Below are positions 26,951 through 39,952 of a DNA stretch of 64,000 bases, one piece after another. The translations under genes and the position numbers were made by a program. Numbering within the stretch: the first letter of the stretch is position 1; every line of letters starts with the position of its first letter. A model generated the notes under the pieces. That model had not been told where the DNA came from, searched no databases, and saw only the letters and a program-made list of their open reading frames with translations. Origin of the DNA: CAYZXK01 sp964482395 (GTDB lineage: Bacteria; Planctomycetota; Phycisphaerae; UBA1845; Fen-1342); the NCBI GenBank assembly GCA_964482395.1, contig CAYZXK010000207.1, positions 1-64,000 of the forward strand. The letters are read 5' to 3'.

Positions 26951-27166
26951 AGCGGGATCAGGACCGGTCATCCCCGGGCGGCAGGCTCGACCAGGGCAAC
27001 CGCGCCTGGCCCGAGACCCGGCCACAGCTTCCGCCGCCTCACATCCGGCCCGGACCATCAACCCCCTTGCCGGCGGGTTGATCGGCGGTCCGGTTTAGGT
27101 TGCAATGGGTGCGGCCGGCCGGAAGCCCCGGGCCCGGTCGGCCCCGCGAGTTGACGAGGGAGCGCT

Positions 27167-28519
27167 ATGGCGGGCCGGGTCCTGGTGGTCGACGATGAGC
27201 CGCTCAAGCGGATCACCTTGCAGATCGAACTCAGCGAGCATGGATACGAAGTCTACGAAGCGGCCGACGCCCAGGCCGCACGACGCATATTTGACGCCCG
27301 TCCGATCGACGTGGTGGTCACCGATGTCCGTATGCCCGGCCTGAGCGGGCTGGACCTGCTGACCTACGTCAAGCAGGCTCACCCGGAAGTCGAGGTCATC
27401 CTGATGACCGCCTACGCCACCGTGGATACCGCGGTGCTGGCGATCAAACGCGGGGCTTACGACTACATTACCAAGCCGTTCACCACCCAAGAGTTGCTGG
27501 CCAAGCTCGATCGTTTGTTTGCCACCCGCCAGCAGTCGTCCCAGGCCCAGGAAGTCGCCTCATTCGGCAAGCTGGTCGCCCGCAGCCAGGTGATGAAACG
27601 GCTGTTCGAACAGGTCCGGGCCGCGGCCGCCACCGACCGTACCATTCTGCTGCTGGGCGAAAGCGGAACCGGCAAGGAGCTGTTCGCCGAGGCCATTCAC
27701 GCCCACAGCGCCCGGGCTTCCAAGCCGCTGGTCCGTTTCAGTTGTGCCGCTTTGCAGCCTTCGGTGTTGGAGAGCGAGCTGTTCGGGCACGAGAAAGGCG
27801 CCTTCACCGGGGCCATTCGCCAGAAGGCCGGGCGCTTCGAACTGGCCCACGGCGGCACCATGCTGGTCGACGAGGTGGACGACATCCCCACCGACCTCCA
27901 GGTCAAGCTGCTCCGGGTGGTCGAGCAGCAGGAGTTCGAGCGGGTCGGAGGCGAACAGCCGGTCCGCGTGAATGTCCGGTTGATCTGCACCACCAAGTGC
28001 GACCTGCTCAAACTGGTCAAGGAGGGCCGCTTCCGCGAAGACCTGTATTACCGGCTCAACGTCATCAGCTTCACCATTCCCCCGCTGCGCGAGCGGCCGG
28101 ACGATATCCCGATTCTGGCCCGGCATTTCGTCCAGAAGCACGCCTCCCTGGTCGGCGGCCGACCAGTCGAAATCTCCGTCCACGCCATGGACGAACTGAT
28201 GCGCCACACCTGGCCCGGAAACGTCCGCGAGCTCGAACACGTTCTGGAGCGGGCCCTGGCGTTCTGCGGCGACGGGGAGATCCGACCCCAGCACATCCTG
28301 CCGCTGGGCTCGGATACCACTCAGCCGCCCCCGGCCTGGGTGCCGGCCGAGAACGGACGGCTCAGCCTCAACGATACCGTCGCCGACATCGAACGCCGGA
28401 TGATCCTGCTCGCCCTGCGCCAATGCGACAACAATCAGGCCCGCGCCGCTCAGCGACTGGGCATCCCCCGAACCACGCTCCGCGACAAAATGGCCAAGTA
28501 CGGCATCCCACCGGCCTGA
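27167..28519 (+). CDS. sigma54-dependent response regulator, NtrC family
   Basis: A 450-residue regulator. The receiver (1-120) has D9, D10, phospho-acceptor D53 (VVTDVRMPG) and K103-type KPFT. The AAA+ domain (about 145-385) has Walker A GESGTGKE, the sigma54-contacting GAFTGA and Walker B GGTMLVDEVDD. The C-terminal Fis-type helix-turn-helix is NQARAAQRLGIPRTTLRDKM. It activates sigma54 promoters when phosphorylated. No kinase is adjacent; the PAS kinase at 19861 is 6 kb away. Confidence 0.96.
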   Translation: MAGRVLVVDDEPLKRITLQIELSEHGYEVYEAADAQAARRIFDARPIDVVVTDVRMPGLSGLDLLTYVKQAHPEVEVILMTAYATVDTAVLAIKRGAYDYITKPFTTQELLAKLDRLFATRQQSSQAQEVASFGKLVARSQVMKRLFEQVRAAAATDRTILLLGESGTGKELFAEAIHAHSARASKPLVRFSCAALQPSVLESELFGHEKGAFTGAIRQKAGRFELAHGGTMLVDEVDDIPTDLQVKLLRVVEQQEFERVGGEQPVRVNVRLICTTKCDLLKLVKEGRFREDLYYRLNVISFTIPPLRERPDDIPILARHFVQKHASLVGGRPVEISVHAMDELMRHTWPGNVRELEHVLERALAFCGDGEIRPQHILPLGSDTTQPPPAWVPAENGRLSLNDTVADIERRMILLALRQCDNNQARAAQRLGIPRTTLRDKMAKYGIPPA

Positions 28520-28778
28520 TCGACCCCCGATCGGCCACCGGTTCAAGTCGTTCCGCTCAGACCGGCGAGCTGCGTCCCCCTACCGCACCTCGCTTCGGCC
28601 TGCACCCCGCCCGATCAAGCTCACCGGCCACCGAGGCCCCGACCGTCAGAGTCCAGTCGGGCTACCACCCGCGGCGCATCCATCCGAAACGCGAATCTGA
28701 ACCCACAATGTCGACCGGCTCCCGCTCGCCAGTGCTTTGTCTTCCGACTGATGCGTCGCGTCCACGCCGCCGAGCCAT

Positions 28779-33191
<4,413 letters not shown>

Positions 33192-33266
33192 TGCGATCGT
33201 ACCTCTCGGTCGCGGCCGGCCAGGCTGCCGGGCGAACCCGCAGCCCCCGGCCGGGCTATTTCCTGC

Positions 33267-33758
33267 CTACTCCGAACCCCGGCGGACTTTCGCGGCGCTG
33301 GCGATCCAGTCTTCCGACCGCATGGTCATGCCGACCAGCCCGCGCGCCTGCCGGAACCCCAGTTCTTCGCAGAAGTCAACCTCGGTGCCGTAGGCGACCA
33401 GATCGACGCGCTGGACGCCGTCGGCGTACATCTTGTCCAGAACCCGCCGGGCCATCTCGGTGGCAATCCCGTGCGTATCGTGCTCGATGCGCCCGTCGGT
33501 CCGCGTGACCGCCGCCGGCCCCTGATAGGCCGGGTCCAGCTTGCACTCGGTCAGGTATCCCCGCAGCCCGTCGCACACCCCCCGCGCGATCCCGATCAGC
33601 CTGCCGCCCACGAACGCCGTCACGAACGCCGCACTGTTCTCGGTCATCCGCCGAATCTGCTCCGGCTTGGCGGCGATATCGTGGTTGAGCCGACGGTAGA
33701 ACTCTGCCAGTTGCTCCGGGGTTACGTCTTTGCCCGTCCCGTAAACCACTTCGGTCAT
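33267..33758 (-). CDS. GNAT-like acetyltransferase encoded between rpoB and rpoC
   Basis: A 163-residue protein starting MTEVVYGTG, with GGAGAG upstream. The GNAT fold is visible: helical N-terminus, VGGRLIGIARG strand, LTECKLDPAYQG, then VLDKMYADGVQRVDLVA and CEELGFRQARGLVGMTM. The acetyl-CoA loop, normally QGxGIG/A, is interrupted: Q79-G80 is followed by about 16 extra residues (81-96) before GIAT. It sits 35 nt after rpoB and 75 nt before rpoC on the same strand. Activity is therefore uncertain; substrate unknown. Confidence 0.8.
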   Translation of the reverse strand: MTEVVYGTGKDVTPEQLAEFYRRLNHDIAAKPEQIRRMTENSAAFVTAFVGGRLIGIARGVCDGLRGYLTECKLDPAYQGPAAVTRTDGRIEHDTHGIATEMARRVLDKMYADGVQRVDLVAYGTEVDFCEELGFRQARGLVGMTMRSEDWIASAAKVRRGSE

Positions 33759-33793
33759 ACCGCTGCTCTCCACGGTGGATCCTGACCGGCGCC

Positions 33794-36700
33794 TCACAGC
33801 AGCCGCCGCTTCTCGAGCTGAATATTCAGTCCCAGCCCGCGGATCTCGTTGCACAACACGTCGAACGACACCGGCGTGCCGGCATCCAGCGTGTGAGTGC
33901 CCTTCACCATGCTCTCGTAAATCTTGGTCCGGCCCTCCACATCGTCGCTCTTGACGGTCAGCAGCTCCTGAAGGATGTACGCCGCCCCATAGGCCTCCAG
34001 CCCCCAGACCTCCATCTCGCCGAAACGCTGTCCCCCGGTCCGGGCCTTCCCGCCCAGCGGCTGCTGAGTGATCAGGCTGTACGGCCCGGTCGACCGGGCG
34101 TGAATCTTGTCATCCACCAGGTGGTGCAGCTTCATCATGTAGATGTAGCCGACCGTCACCGGCTGCTCGAACGGCTCCCCGGTGCGCCCGTCGTACAGCG
34201 TCACCTTCCCGGTCAGCGGCATCTCGGCCAGCAGTTCGCGGGTCTGACCGGCACTGCGGATGACCTCCGGGTCATCCCGCCGCTGTCGCACTCGCTCGTT
34301 AGCCTCCGCGACGCAGGCCCGGATCTGAGCCTCGGTGGCTCCGTCGAAAACCGGGCTGATGACCTGGAACCCCAAAACCGCCGCCGCCCAGCCCAGATGT
34401 GTCTCCAGAATCTGCCCGACATTCATGCGGCTCGGCACCCCCAGCGGGTTCAAGACGATGTCCACCGGCGTGCCATCCTCCAGAAACGGCATGTCCTCTT
34501 CCGGCAAAATCTTGGCGATCACGCCCTTGTTCCCGTGCCGCCCGGCCATCTTGTCGCCCACCGATAGCGTCCGCTTGGTCGCAACATAAACCTTGACCTT
34601 CTCCAGCACGCCGGCCGGAAGCTCGTCCCCGCGCTTCATGTGTTCCAGCCGTCGCTTGCACTCCTTGGCAATCTCTGCGATCCGCGGCCAGTAGCGGTTA
34701 TAGATGGTCTCGGCCTCGTCGCTCTTGCTGGCCGGCTTGATCCACTTCAGCGAGAAAGTCTCGATCTGCTCCAAAATGACGTCCGGGTTTTCGCTCTTGC
34801 CCAGCTTCTGACGGGTGTTCGGATCGACCTGCACCTGCTCGGTGACCTTCTCGATCTCCTCGATCATCTGCCGGAAGAGCTTCACCCGCTGCAAGTCGCA
34901 TTCGGTCTGGAACGCACGGATCTGGGCATCCACCTGCTTCTTCTGCTCCTCGCTCAGGTGGGTCCGTCGGCTGAAGTGCTTGGCCCCGATCACGATCCCC
35001 TCCTGGCCCGCCGGAAGCTCCAGCGAATCGTTCTTCACATCTTCCCCGGCCCGCCCGAAAATCGCATGCAGCAGCTTCTCCTCCGGGCTCAGCTCGGTCT
35101 TGCTCTTGGGGGAGACCTTGCCCACCAGAATGTCGCCCGGACCCACCCGCGTCCCGATCCGGACGATCCCGCGCTCGTCCAGGTTCCGCAGCGCCCGTTC
35201 CGATACATTGGGGATGTCGCGGGTGAACTCCTCACGCCCCAACTTGGTCTCGCGGATCTCGATCTCGTGCGACTCGATATGGATGCTCGTGAACGCATCG
35301 GTCTTGACCAGCCGCTCCGAAATCAGGATCGCATCCTCGAAATTGAACCCGTCAAAAGTGAGGAACGCCACCAGCACATTCCGCCCCAGGGCCAGTTCGC
35401 CGCGGCAGGTGGCCGCCCCGTCGGCGATGATCTGGTCCTTCTTGACCCGTTCGCCCAGCCGGACGATCGGCTTCTGGTTCAGGCAAGTCCGCTCGTTCAG
35501 CCCGACGAATTTGCGCAGCACGTATTCATCGGTGTAATCGATCACGATCCGCCGCGCGTCGACGTAGGTGACCCGTCCGCCCTTGCGCGCCCGTACCACC
35601 ATCCCACTGTTGGCCGCCACCGCCCGCTCCAGACCCGTCGCCACGATCGGCGGCTCGGTCCTCAGCAGCGGTACCGCCTGCCGCTGCATGTTCGAGCCCA
35701 TCAGCGCCCGGTTGGCGTCGTCGTGTTCCAAAAACGGAATCAGCGCCGCCGACACGCCCACCGTCTGCTTGGGCGAAATATCCACGTAGTCAACCCCCTC
35801 CGCCGTCACCTGCTGGAGTTCCCCACGCACCCGCCCCAGCAGTGTCCCCGTCTTCAGTGGAGCCGCCTTCCGGTCCCGGTCGCCGTTCCGACTGCGGACC
35901 AGGTATTCCTCCTTGGTCTGAATGGGCGGAAGTTGCCGACTGTCAATCTCCGGCACCACCACGTCCGGCGGAGCCAGGGTCGCCCGCATCTCCTCGTCGG
36001 CCCGGAGGTAGACCACCTCGCCGTTCACTTTACCCCGAACCACCTTCCGGTACGGCGTCGTCAGGAAACCGTATTCGTCGACCGAGCTGTAGATGCCCAG
36101 CGACGCGATCAGCCCGATGTTGACCCCTTCCGGCGTCTCGATCGGACAGATCCGCCCGTAATGGCTGATGTGCACATCCCGGACCTCGAACCCCGCCCGC
36201 TTCCGGTTCAGTCCACCCGGCCCCAACGCCGACAGCCGCCGCTCGTGCGTCAACTGCGCCAGCGGGTTGGTCTGGTCGACCACTTGCGACAGCTCGCTGC
36301 GCCCGAAGAAAAAGTCGATGCTGCTCGAGATGCTCTTGGTGTTCACCAGCTCGGCGATCTTGCCGATCTCTTCTGGACTCTTCAGGCTCAGCCGCTCCTG
36401 CACCGTCCGTCGCAGCTTGAGGAACCCCTTCCGCAGCTCGTCGGATGCCAGCTCATCGATGGTCCGCAGCCGCCGGTTGCCAAGGTGGTCGATGTCGTCC
36501 ACCTGCCCCTCCCCGGCCCGCAGGGCCATGATGTAACGCAGCGACTCTACCAGGTCCTCCGACCGCAGAACCATCTCGGTCTCGGGAATCCCCTTCTCGA
36601 ACTTCCGATTCAGCCGGAAACGGCCAACCTTCCCCAATCGGTACCGGTTCTCATCGAAAAACTTCTCCTGGAATAGCTTCCGGGCCTTGTCCAGTTGCAC

Positions 36701-37618
36701 CGGATTCCCCGGACGCAGCCGGGCGTAGATCCGCATCAGGGCCTCTTCGTGGCTCTGCGCCCCGTCCTCGGCCAGCGTGTTCAGGATGATCGGGTCGCTC
36801 ATCTTCCCGATCACGTCAATCTGCTTGATCGCCGACTCCCGAATCTTGTTCAGCGCCTCCCCGATTTGCCGGCCCGCTCCCACCAGCTCTTCGCCCGTGT
36901 CCGGGTCCACCACCGGCCCAACCGTCCACATGTCCGGCTTCAGGTTCGCGACCCGCGTGGTCTTGACCGGGTAGAACGCCCGGATGATCGCTTCCGTGCT
37001 GCCGTATTTCGCGTCCATGGCCCGCAGAAACGTCGTGGCCGGAATCTTGCTGCTCTGGTCGATCCGCACCGCCAGCACGTCTTTCCGCGTTACGTTGATC
37101 TCGATCCACGAGCCACGCTCGGGAATGATCCGGCAGGCGTGCAACGCCCGGTCCCCCTCCGTCGACTCCTTGACGAAATCCACCCCCGGCGAACGGTGAA
37201 GCTGCGAAACGATCACCCGTTCCGATCCGTTGACGATGAACTCCCCACCCCCGATCATGATCGGGATTTCGCCCAGATAAATCGATTCTTCCTGGACCTC
37301 CTCGGCGTCCTTCCGACGCAGTCGCACCCGGATCCGGAACGGCATCCCGTACGTCAGCCCCAGCTCGCGGCACTCGTCCGGGGTATACCGCGGCGGATCC
37401 AACGCGTAATCTACATACTCAAGGTGAACATTCCCGTCATAACTCTCAATCGGGAAGACTTCTCGCAGCAGACCCTCCAGGCCGATCGGCTTACGCTGCT
37501 CCGGCGGAACCTCCGCCTGGAGGAAACGCGCGTACGATTCCGTCTGAAGCCGAATCAGATTCGGCACCTCTATGGCGTCGCCGTATCGGCTGAAGTCACG
37601 AACGTAGTTGATCTGCAT
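33794..37618 (-). CDS. rpoB: DNA-directed RNA polymerase subunit beta
   Basis: A 1274-residue subunit from the ATG (MQINYVRDFSRYGD). Present are the rifampicin region (RSELSQVVDQTNPLAQLTHE then RRLSALGPGGL, keeping the residues at E. coli D516, H526 and S531), ICPIETPEGVNIGLI, GRHGNKGVIAKI, and a C-terminal VLCNEIRGLGLNI. The upstream side is non-coding to the divergent ruvX, so rplL/rplJ are not linked as in most bacteria. GAGGG lies about 8 nt before the start. Confidence 0.98.
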   Translation of the reverse strand: MQINYVRDFSRYGDAIEVPNLIRLQTESYARFLQAEVPPEQRKPIGLEGLLREVFPIESYDGNVHLEYVDYALDPPRYTPDECRELGLTYGMPFRIRVRLRRKDAEEVQEESIYLGEIPIMIGGGEFIVNGSERVIVSQLHRSPGVDFVKESTEGDRALHACRIIPERGSWIEINVTRKDVLAVRIDQSSKIPATTFLRAMDAKYGSTEAIIRAFYPVKTTRVANLKPDMWTVGPVVDPDTGEELVGAGRQIGEALNKIRESAIKQIDVIGKMSDPIILNTLAEDGAQSHEEALMRIYARLRPGNPVQLDKARKLFQEKFFDENRYRLGKVGRFRLNRKFEKGIPETEMVLRSEDLVESLRYIMALRAGEGQVDDIDHLGNRRLRTIDELASDELRKGFLKLRRTVQERLSLKSPEEIGKIAELVNTKSISSSIDFFFGRSELSQVVDQTNPLAQLTHERRLSALGPGGLNRKRAGFEVRDVHISHYGRICPIETPEGVNIGLIASLGIYSSVDEYGFLTTPYRKVVRGKVNGEVVYLRADEEMRATLAPPDVVVPEIDSRQLPPIQTKEEYLVRSRNGDRDRKAAPLKTGTLLGRVRGELQQVTAEGVDYVDISPKQTVGVSAALIPFLEHDDANRALMGSNMQRQAVPLLRTEPPIVATGLERAVAANSGMVVRARKGGRVTYVDARRIVIDYTDEYVLRKFVGLNERTCLNQKPIVRLGERVKKDQIIADGAATCRGELALGRNVLVAFLTFDGFNFEDAILISERLVKTDAFTSIHIESHEIEIRETKLGREEFTRDIPNVSERALRNLDERGIVRIGTRVGPGDILVGKVSPKSKTELSPEEKLLHAIFGRAGEDVKNDSLELPAGQEGIVIGAKHFSRRTHLSEEQKKQVDAQIRAFQTECDLQRVKLFRQMIEEIEKVTEQVQVDPNTRQKLGKSENPDVILEQIETFSLKWIKPASKSDEAETIYNRYWPRIAEIAKECKRRLEHMKRGDELPAGVLEKVKVYVATKRTLSVGDKMAGRHGNKGVIAKILPEEDMPFLEDGTPVDIVLNPLGVPSRMNVGQILETHLGWAAAVLGFQVISPVFDGATEAQIRACVAEANERVRQRRDDPEVIRSAGQTRELLAEMPLTGKVTLYDGRTGEPFEQPVTVGYIYMMKLHHLVDDKIHARSTGPYSLITQQPLGGKARTGGQRFGEMEVWGLEAYGAAYILQELLTVKSDDVEGRTKIYESMVKGTHTLDAGTPVSFDVLCNEIRGLGLNIQLEKRRLL

Positions 37619-37972
37619 CCCACACACCCTCAGCGTTTGACAATGGAACTCCGCCCCGACCGCCACCCAATCGCCCCGGCGCAGGACAAACCCCCCACCG
37701 CCCCGCGCGGCACGGTCCCGCGCAGACAGACTTCCCCGGCCTGATTCGCTTAACGATCAGCAATCCCGAGCGATCCGTCGCGTCTCACACCTGGCGATCT
37801 TGCAAACTTCGCATTTTCCTGCCGGCCCCCTTGGAATGCAAGGGCCCGCGCGGTATTTTTTCCGTCCCGACGCCGCCTGCTTCGCATCGCCGCCGGCCGC
37901 CCCTCCCTTTCTGGCCGACCGCCCGGCGTGACGGGCGACTGACCCATTTGCCAACCCTCCAGGGCTGTTATT
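37619..37972. promoter_or_regulatory. divergent rpoB/ruvX control region
   Basis: About 350 nt of non-coding DNA. Toward rpoB, TTGCAT and GAAAAT 17 nt apart (minus strand, about 37815-37840) form a weak promoter candidate. Overlapping it is a 6-5-6 inverted repeat CCCTTG/CAAGGG (37828-37844) that could be an operator or leader hairpin. Both are by eye only. Confidence 0.35.
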
Positions 37973-38413
37973 ATGGGACGGTGGATCGGAATCGACTACG
38001 GAACACGCCGCATCGGCTTGGCCGCCACCGACCCCCAAAGCCGTCTGGCCACCCCCATCGGAACCCTCCCCGCCAGCGGGCAACCCTCACTCGATGCCGA
38101 CCACATTCTCGCCTGGGCCGCCCAGAACCACGCCACCGGCATCGTCCTCGGCCTGCCCCTCAACATGGATGGGTCCGACAGCCCCCAAACCAGGCTCGTC
38201 CGCGATCTGGCCGCCCTGCTCCAACAGCGCGGCAACCTCCCCGTCCACCTCTGGGATGAGCGACTTACCACCATGCAGGCCGACACCCATTTGGCCGGCA
38301 CCCGCCAAACCACCCGCCGCAAGTGGCGCGACGCCCTCGCCGCCCAGATCATTCTACAGTCCTTTCTCGATGCTCGCCGCCAGCCGCCGACCGATCGACC
38401 AGCCTCCGGCTGA
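37973..38413 (+). CDS. ruvX: RuvX/YqgF-family nuclease (pre-16S rRNA processing)
   Basis: A 146-residue RNase H-like protein. The N-terminal GIDYGTRRIGLAATD carries the first catalytic Asp; GIVLGLPLNMDGS and LWDERLTTMQA carry the others, with D near the C-terminus (RDALAAQIILQSFLD). RuvX/YqgF completes 16S rRNA 5' maturation in E. coli. It is divergent from rpoB and first in a four-gene plus-strand run. Confidence 0.94.
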   Translation: MGRWIGIDYGTRRIGLAATDPQSRLATPIGTLPASGQPSLDADHILAWAAQNHATGIVLGLPLNMDGSDSPQTRLVRDLAALLQQRGNLPVHLWDERLTTMQADTHLAGTRQTTRRKWRDALAAQIILQSFLDARRQPPTDRPASG

Positions 38414-38457
38414 CCGTCTATAATCCGGCCCGGTGCGGAAACCTCGGAGCTGGCGCA

Positions 38458-38991
38458 ATGGCTACTGACTGGACTGTGCCGCGACGGGCAGAGGTGTGCG
38501 GCGGCTGCGGCCGAGCCTTCGCCCCTAGCCAACCGCTCCAGGTGTTCCTGTACGACACCCCTCACGGCTACCAGCGGCAGGACTACTGCCTGGCATGCAG
38601 TCCGCCGGCCCAACCCACGCCGATCGCCCGCTGGAGGACCCGTCGCTCACAGCCCGACGAACGCAAACCGCGAACCTTCGACCTCCAGGCCCTCTGTCAC
38701 CTGTTCGAGCAACTACAGGAAACCGACCAGCCGCAAGCCGCCCAGTTCCGCTTCCTGCTGGCCCTGCTCTTGTGGCGGAAGAAGATCCTCCGGCTGGAGC
38801 GGACCACAACCGGCAACGGGCGCGAAACCTGGGAATTCATCATGCCGCACACCGGCCAATCCTACCAACTCCTACGGCCCGAGCTCGACGAGGCCCGGCT
38901 CGATCAGTTGGGTCAGCAACTGGAGCTGGTGATCAGCGGCGGATCGACAGAGCCCGGCCTCGTACCCGGTCAGGAGCAAGCCGATGGCTGA
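38458..38991 (+). CDS. zinc-ribbon protein, function unknown
   Basis: A 177-residue protein. The N-terminal half has CGGC and, about 25 residues on, CLAC: a treble-clef or zinc-ribbon pair. The C-terminal half is helical (LCHLFEQLQETDQPQAAQFRFLLALLLWRKK), then a short beta part with ERTTTGNGRETWEF. GGAG lies 9 nt before the ATG. The stop overlaps the start of the next gene (ATGGCTGA). No named family is recognised. Confidence 0.75.
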   Translation: MATDWTVPRRAEVCGGCGRAFAPSQPLQVFLYDTPHGYQRQDYCLACSPPAQPTPIARWRTRRSQPDERKPRTFDLQALCHLFEQLQETDQPQAAQFRFLLALLLWRKKILRLERTTTGNGRETWEFIMPHTGQSYQLLRPELDEARLDQLGQQLELVISGGSTEPGLVPGQEQADG

Positions 38992-39952
38992 CCCGCTGCA
39001 CGAGATCATTACCGCCCCCGGATTTCCGACCGGCCGCGGCCGCTCGCAGGCGCCCCCCACGGGTTCGCAACCGCCGGCCGCTGCCGCCAAAGCCGGGCTA
39101 CCTGCGACGATCTGCCAGCTCGTCCTGATCGCAATGGCGGTGGTTCTGAGCGGCTGTCCGGCTCCCCCGGCCCAGCCGCCGGCCAGTCGGCGGGAGGCAC
39201 TGGAGCGGGTCAACGACAACCTGACTCGGCTGAACCGACCACTTCAATGCTCGGCCCTGGTTTCATTCAAGTTCCGCGACGCCGACGGCAAGCTCCACAG
39301 CTTTCTAGGTCATGAAGCCGGGCTGGTCTTTATGCCGCCTCAATCGCTCCGCTTCGACGTTCGCTCGCTGGCCGGCTCGGTTGCCCAGTTCGGTTCCAAT
39401 GAGGCCCAGTACTGGTTGTGGGTCGACGTCCCGGACGCCCGAAAGCTATGGTGGGGCTCCTGGCACCGCGTGGGCCAACCCACCAGTCGCAGGCTCCCGG
39501 TGCCGCCCAACGAGCTGCTTGACGCGCTGATGCTTCGACCGTTACCCGAAAGCCTGGATGGGGGTCAGTTGCCGCTGTTGCGCGTTGATGGACAGGACCA
39601 TCGCCTGGTCTACGTCCGGCTGGGGTCTGGGGGCCAGCCGGTCGGATGGCGGGAAATTCGCCTGGATCCCCGCCCGCCCTATCAGCCCATCGAAGTCATG
39701 GACCGTCTCCCCGACGGCCAGCTCGTCTTGCACGCCCAGTTATCCGACTACCGGATGGTAGGCGCCGACGGGCCGCTCACGCCACGACGCTACGTCATCT
39801 GCTGGCCGGACAGTCAAGCCGAGTTGCGCCTGGACATTCTTTGGGCCAGGCTCCGGCCCGACCTAGGCCAGGACTTGTTCGAGTTTCCCGCCGGCTGGCG
39901 CGGGGAAAGCGAAGAGATTGACGCCCCTCAGCCAAGCGGCCTCCAACCGTGA
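38984..39952 (+). CDS. lipoprotein, LolA/LolB-like by character
   Basis: A 322-residue protein. A 40-residue N-terminal extension precedes a lipoprotein signal (LVLIAMAVVLSGC, lipobox LSGC). The mature part resembles LolA/LolB-type half-barrel proteins in pattern: LQCSALVSFKFRDADGKLHSF, SLRFDVRSLAGSVAQFGSN and YWLWVDVPDARKLWWGSW. Such proteins bind acyl chains or sense envelope lipids. The start overlaps the zinc-ribbon stop; the stop overlaps the next start. Confidence 0.65.
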   Translation: MADPLHEIITAPGFPTGRGRSQAPPTGSQPPAAAAKAGLPATICQLVLIAMAVVLSGCPAPPAQPPASRREALERVNDNLTRLNRPLQCSALVSFKFRDADGKLHSFLGHEAGLVFMPPQSLRFDVRSLAGSVAQFGSNEAQYWLWVDVPDARKLWWGSWHRVGQPTSRRLPVPPNELLDALMLRPLPESLDGGQLPLLRVDGQDHRLVYVRLGSGGQPVGWREIRLDPRPPYQPIEVMDRLPDGQLVLHAQLSDYRMVGADGPLTPRRYVICWPDSQAELRLDILWARLRPDLGQDLFEFPAGWRGESEEIDAPQPSGLQP

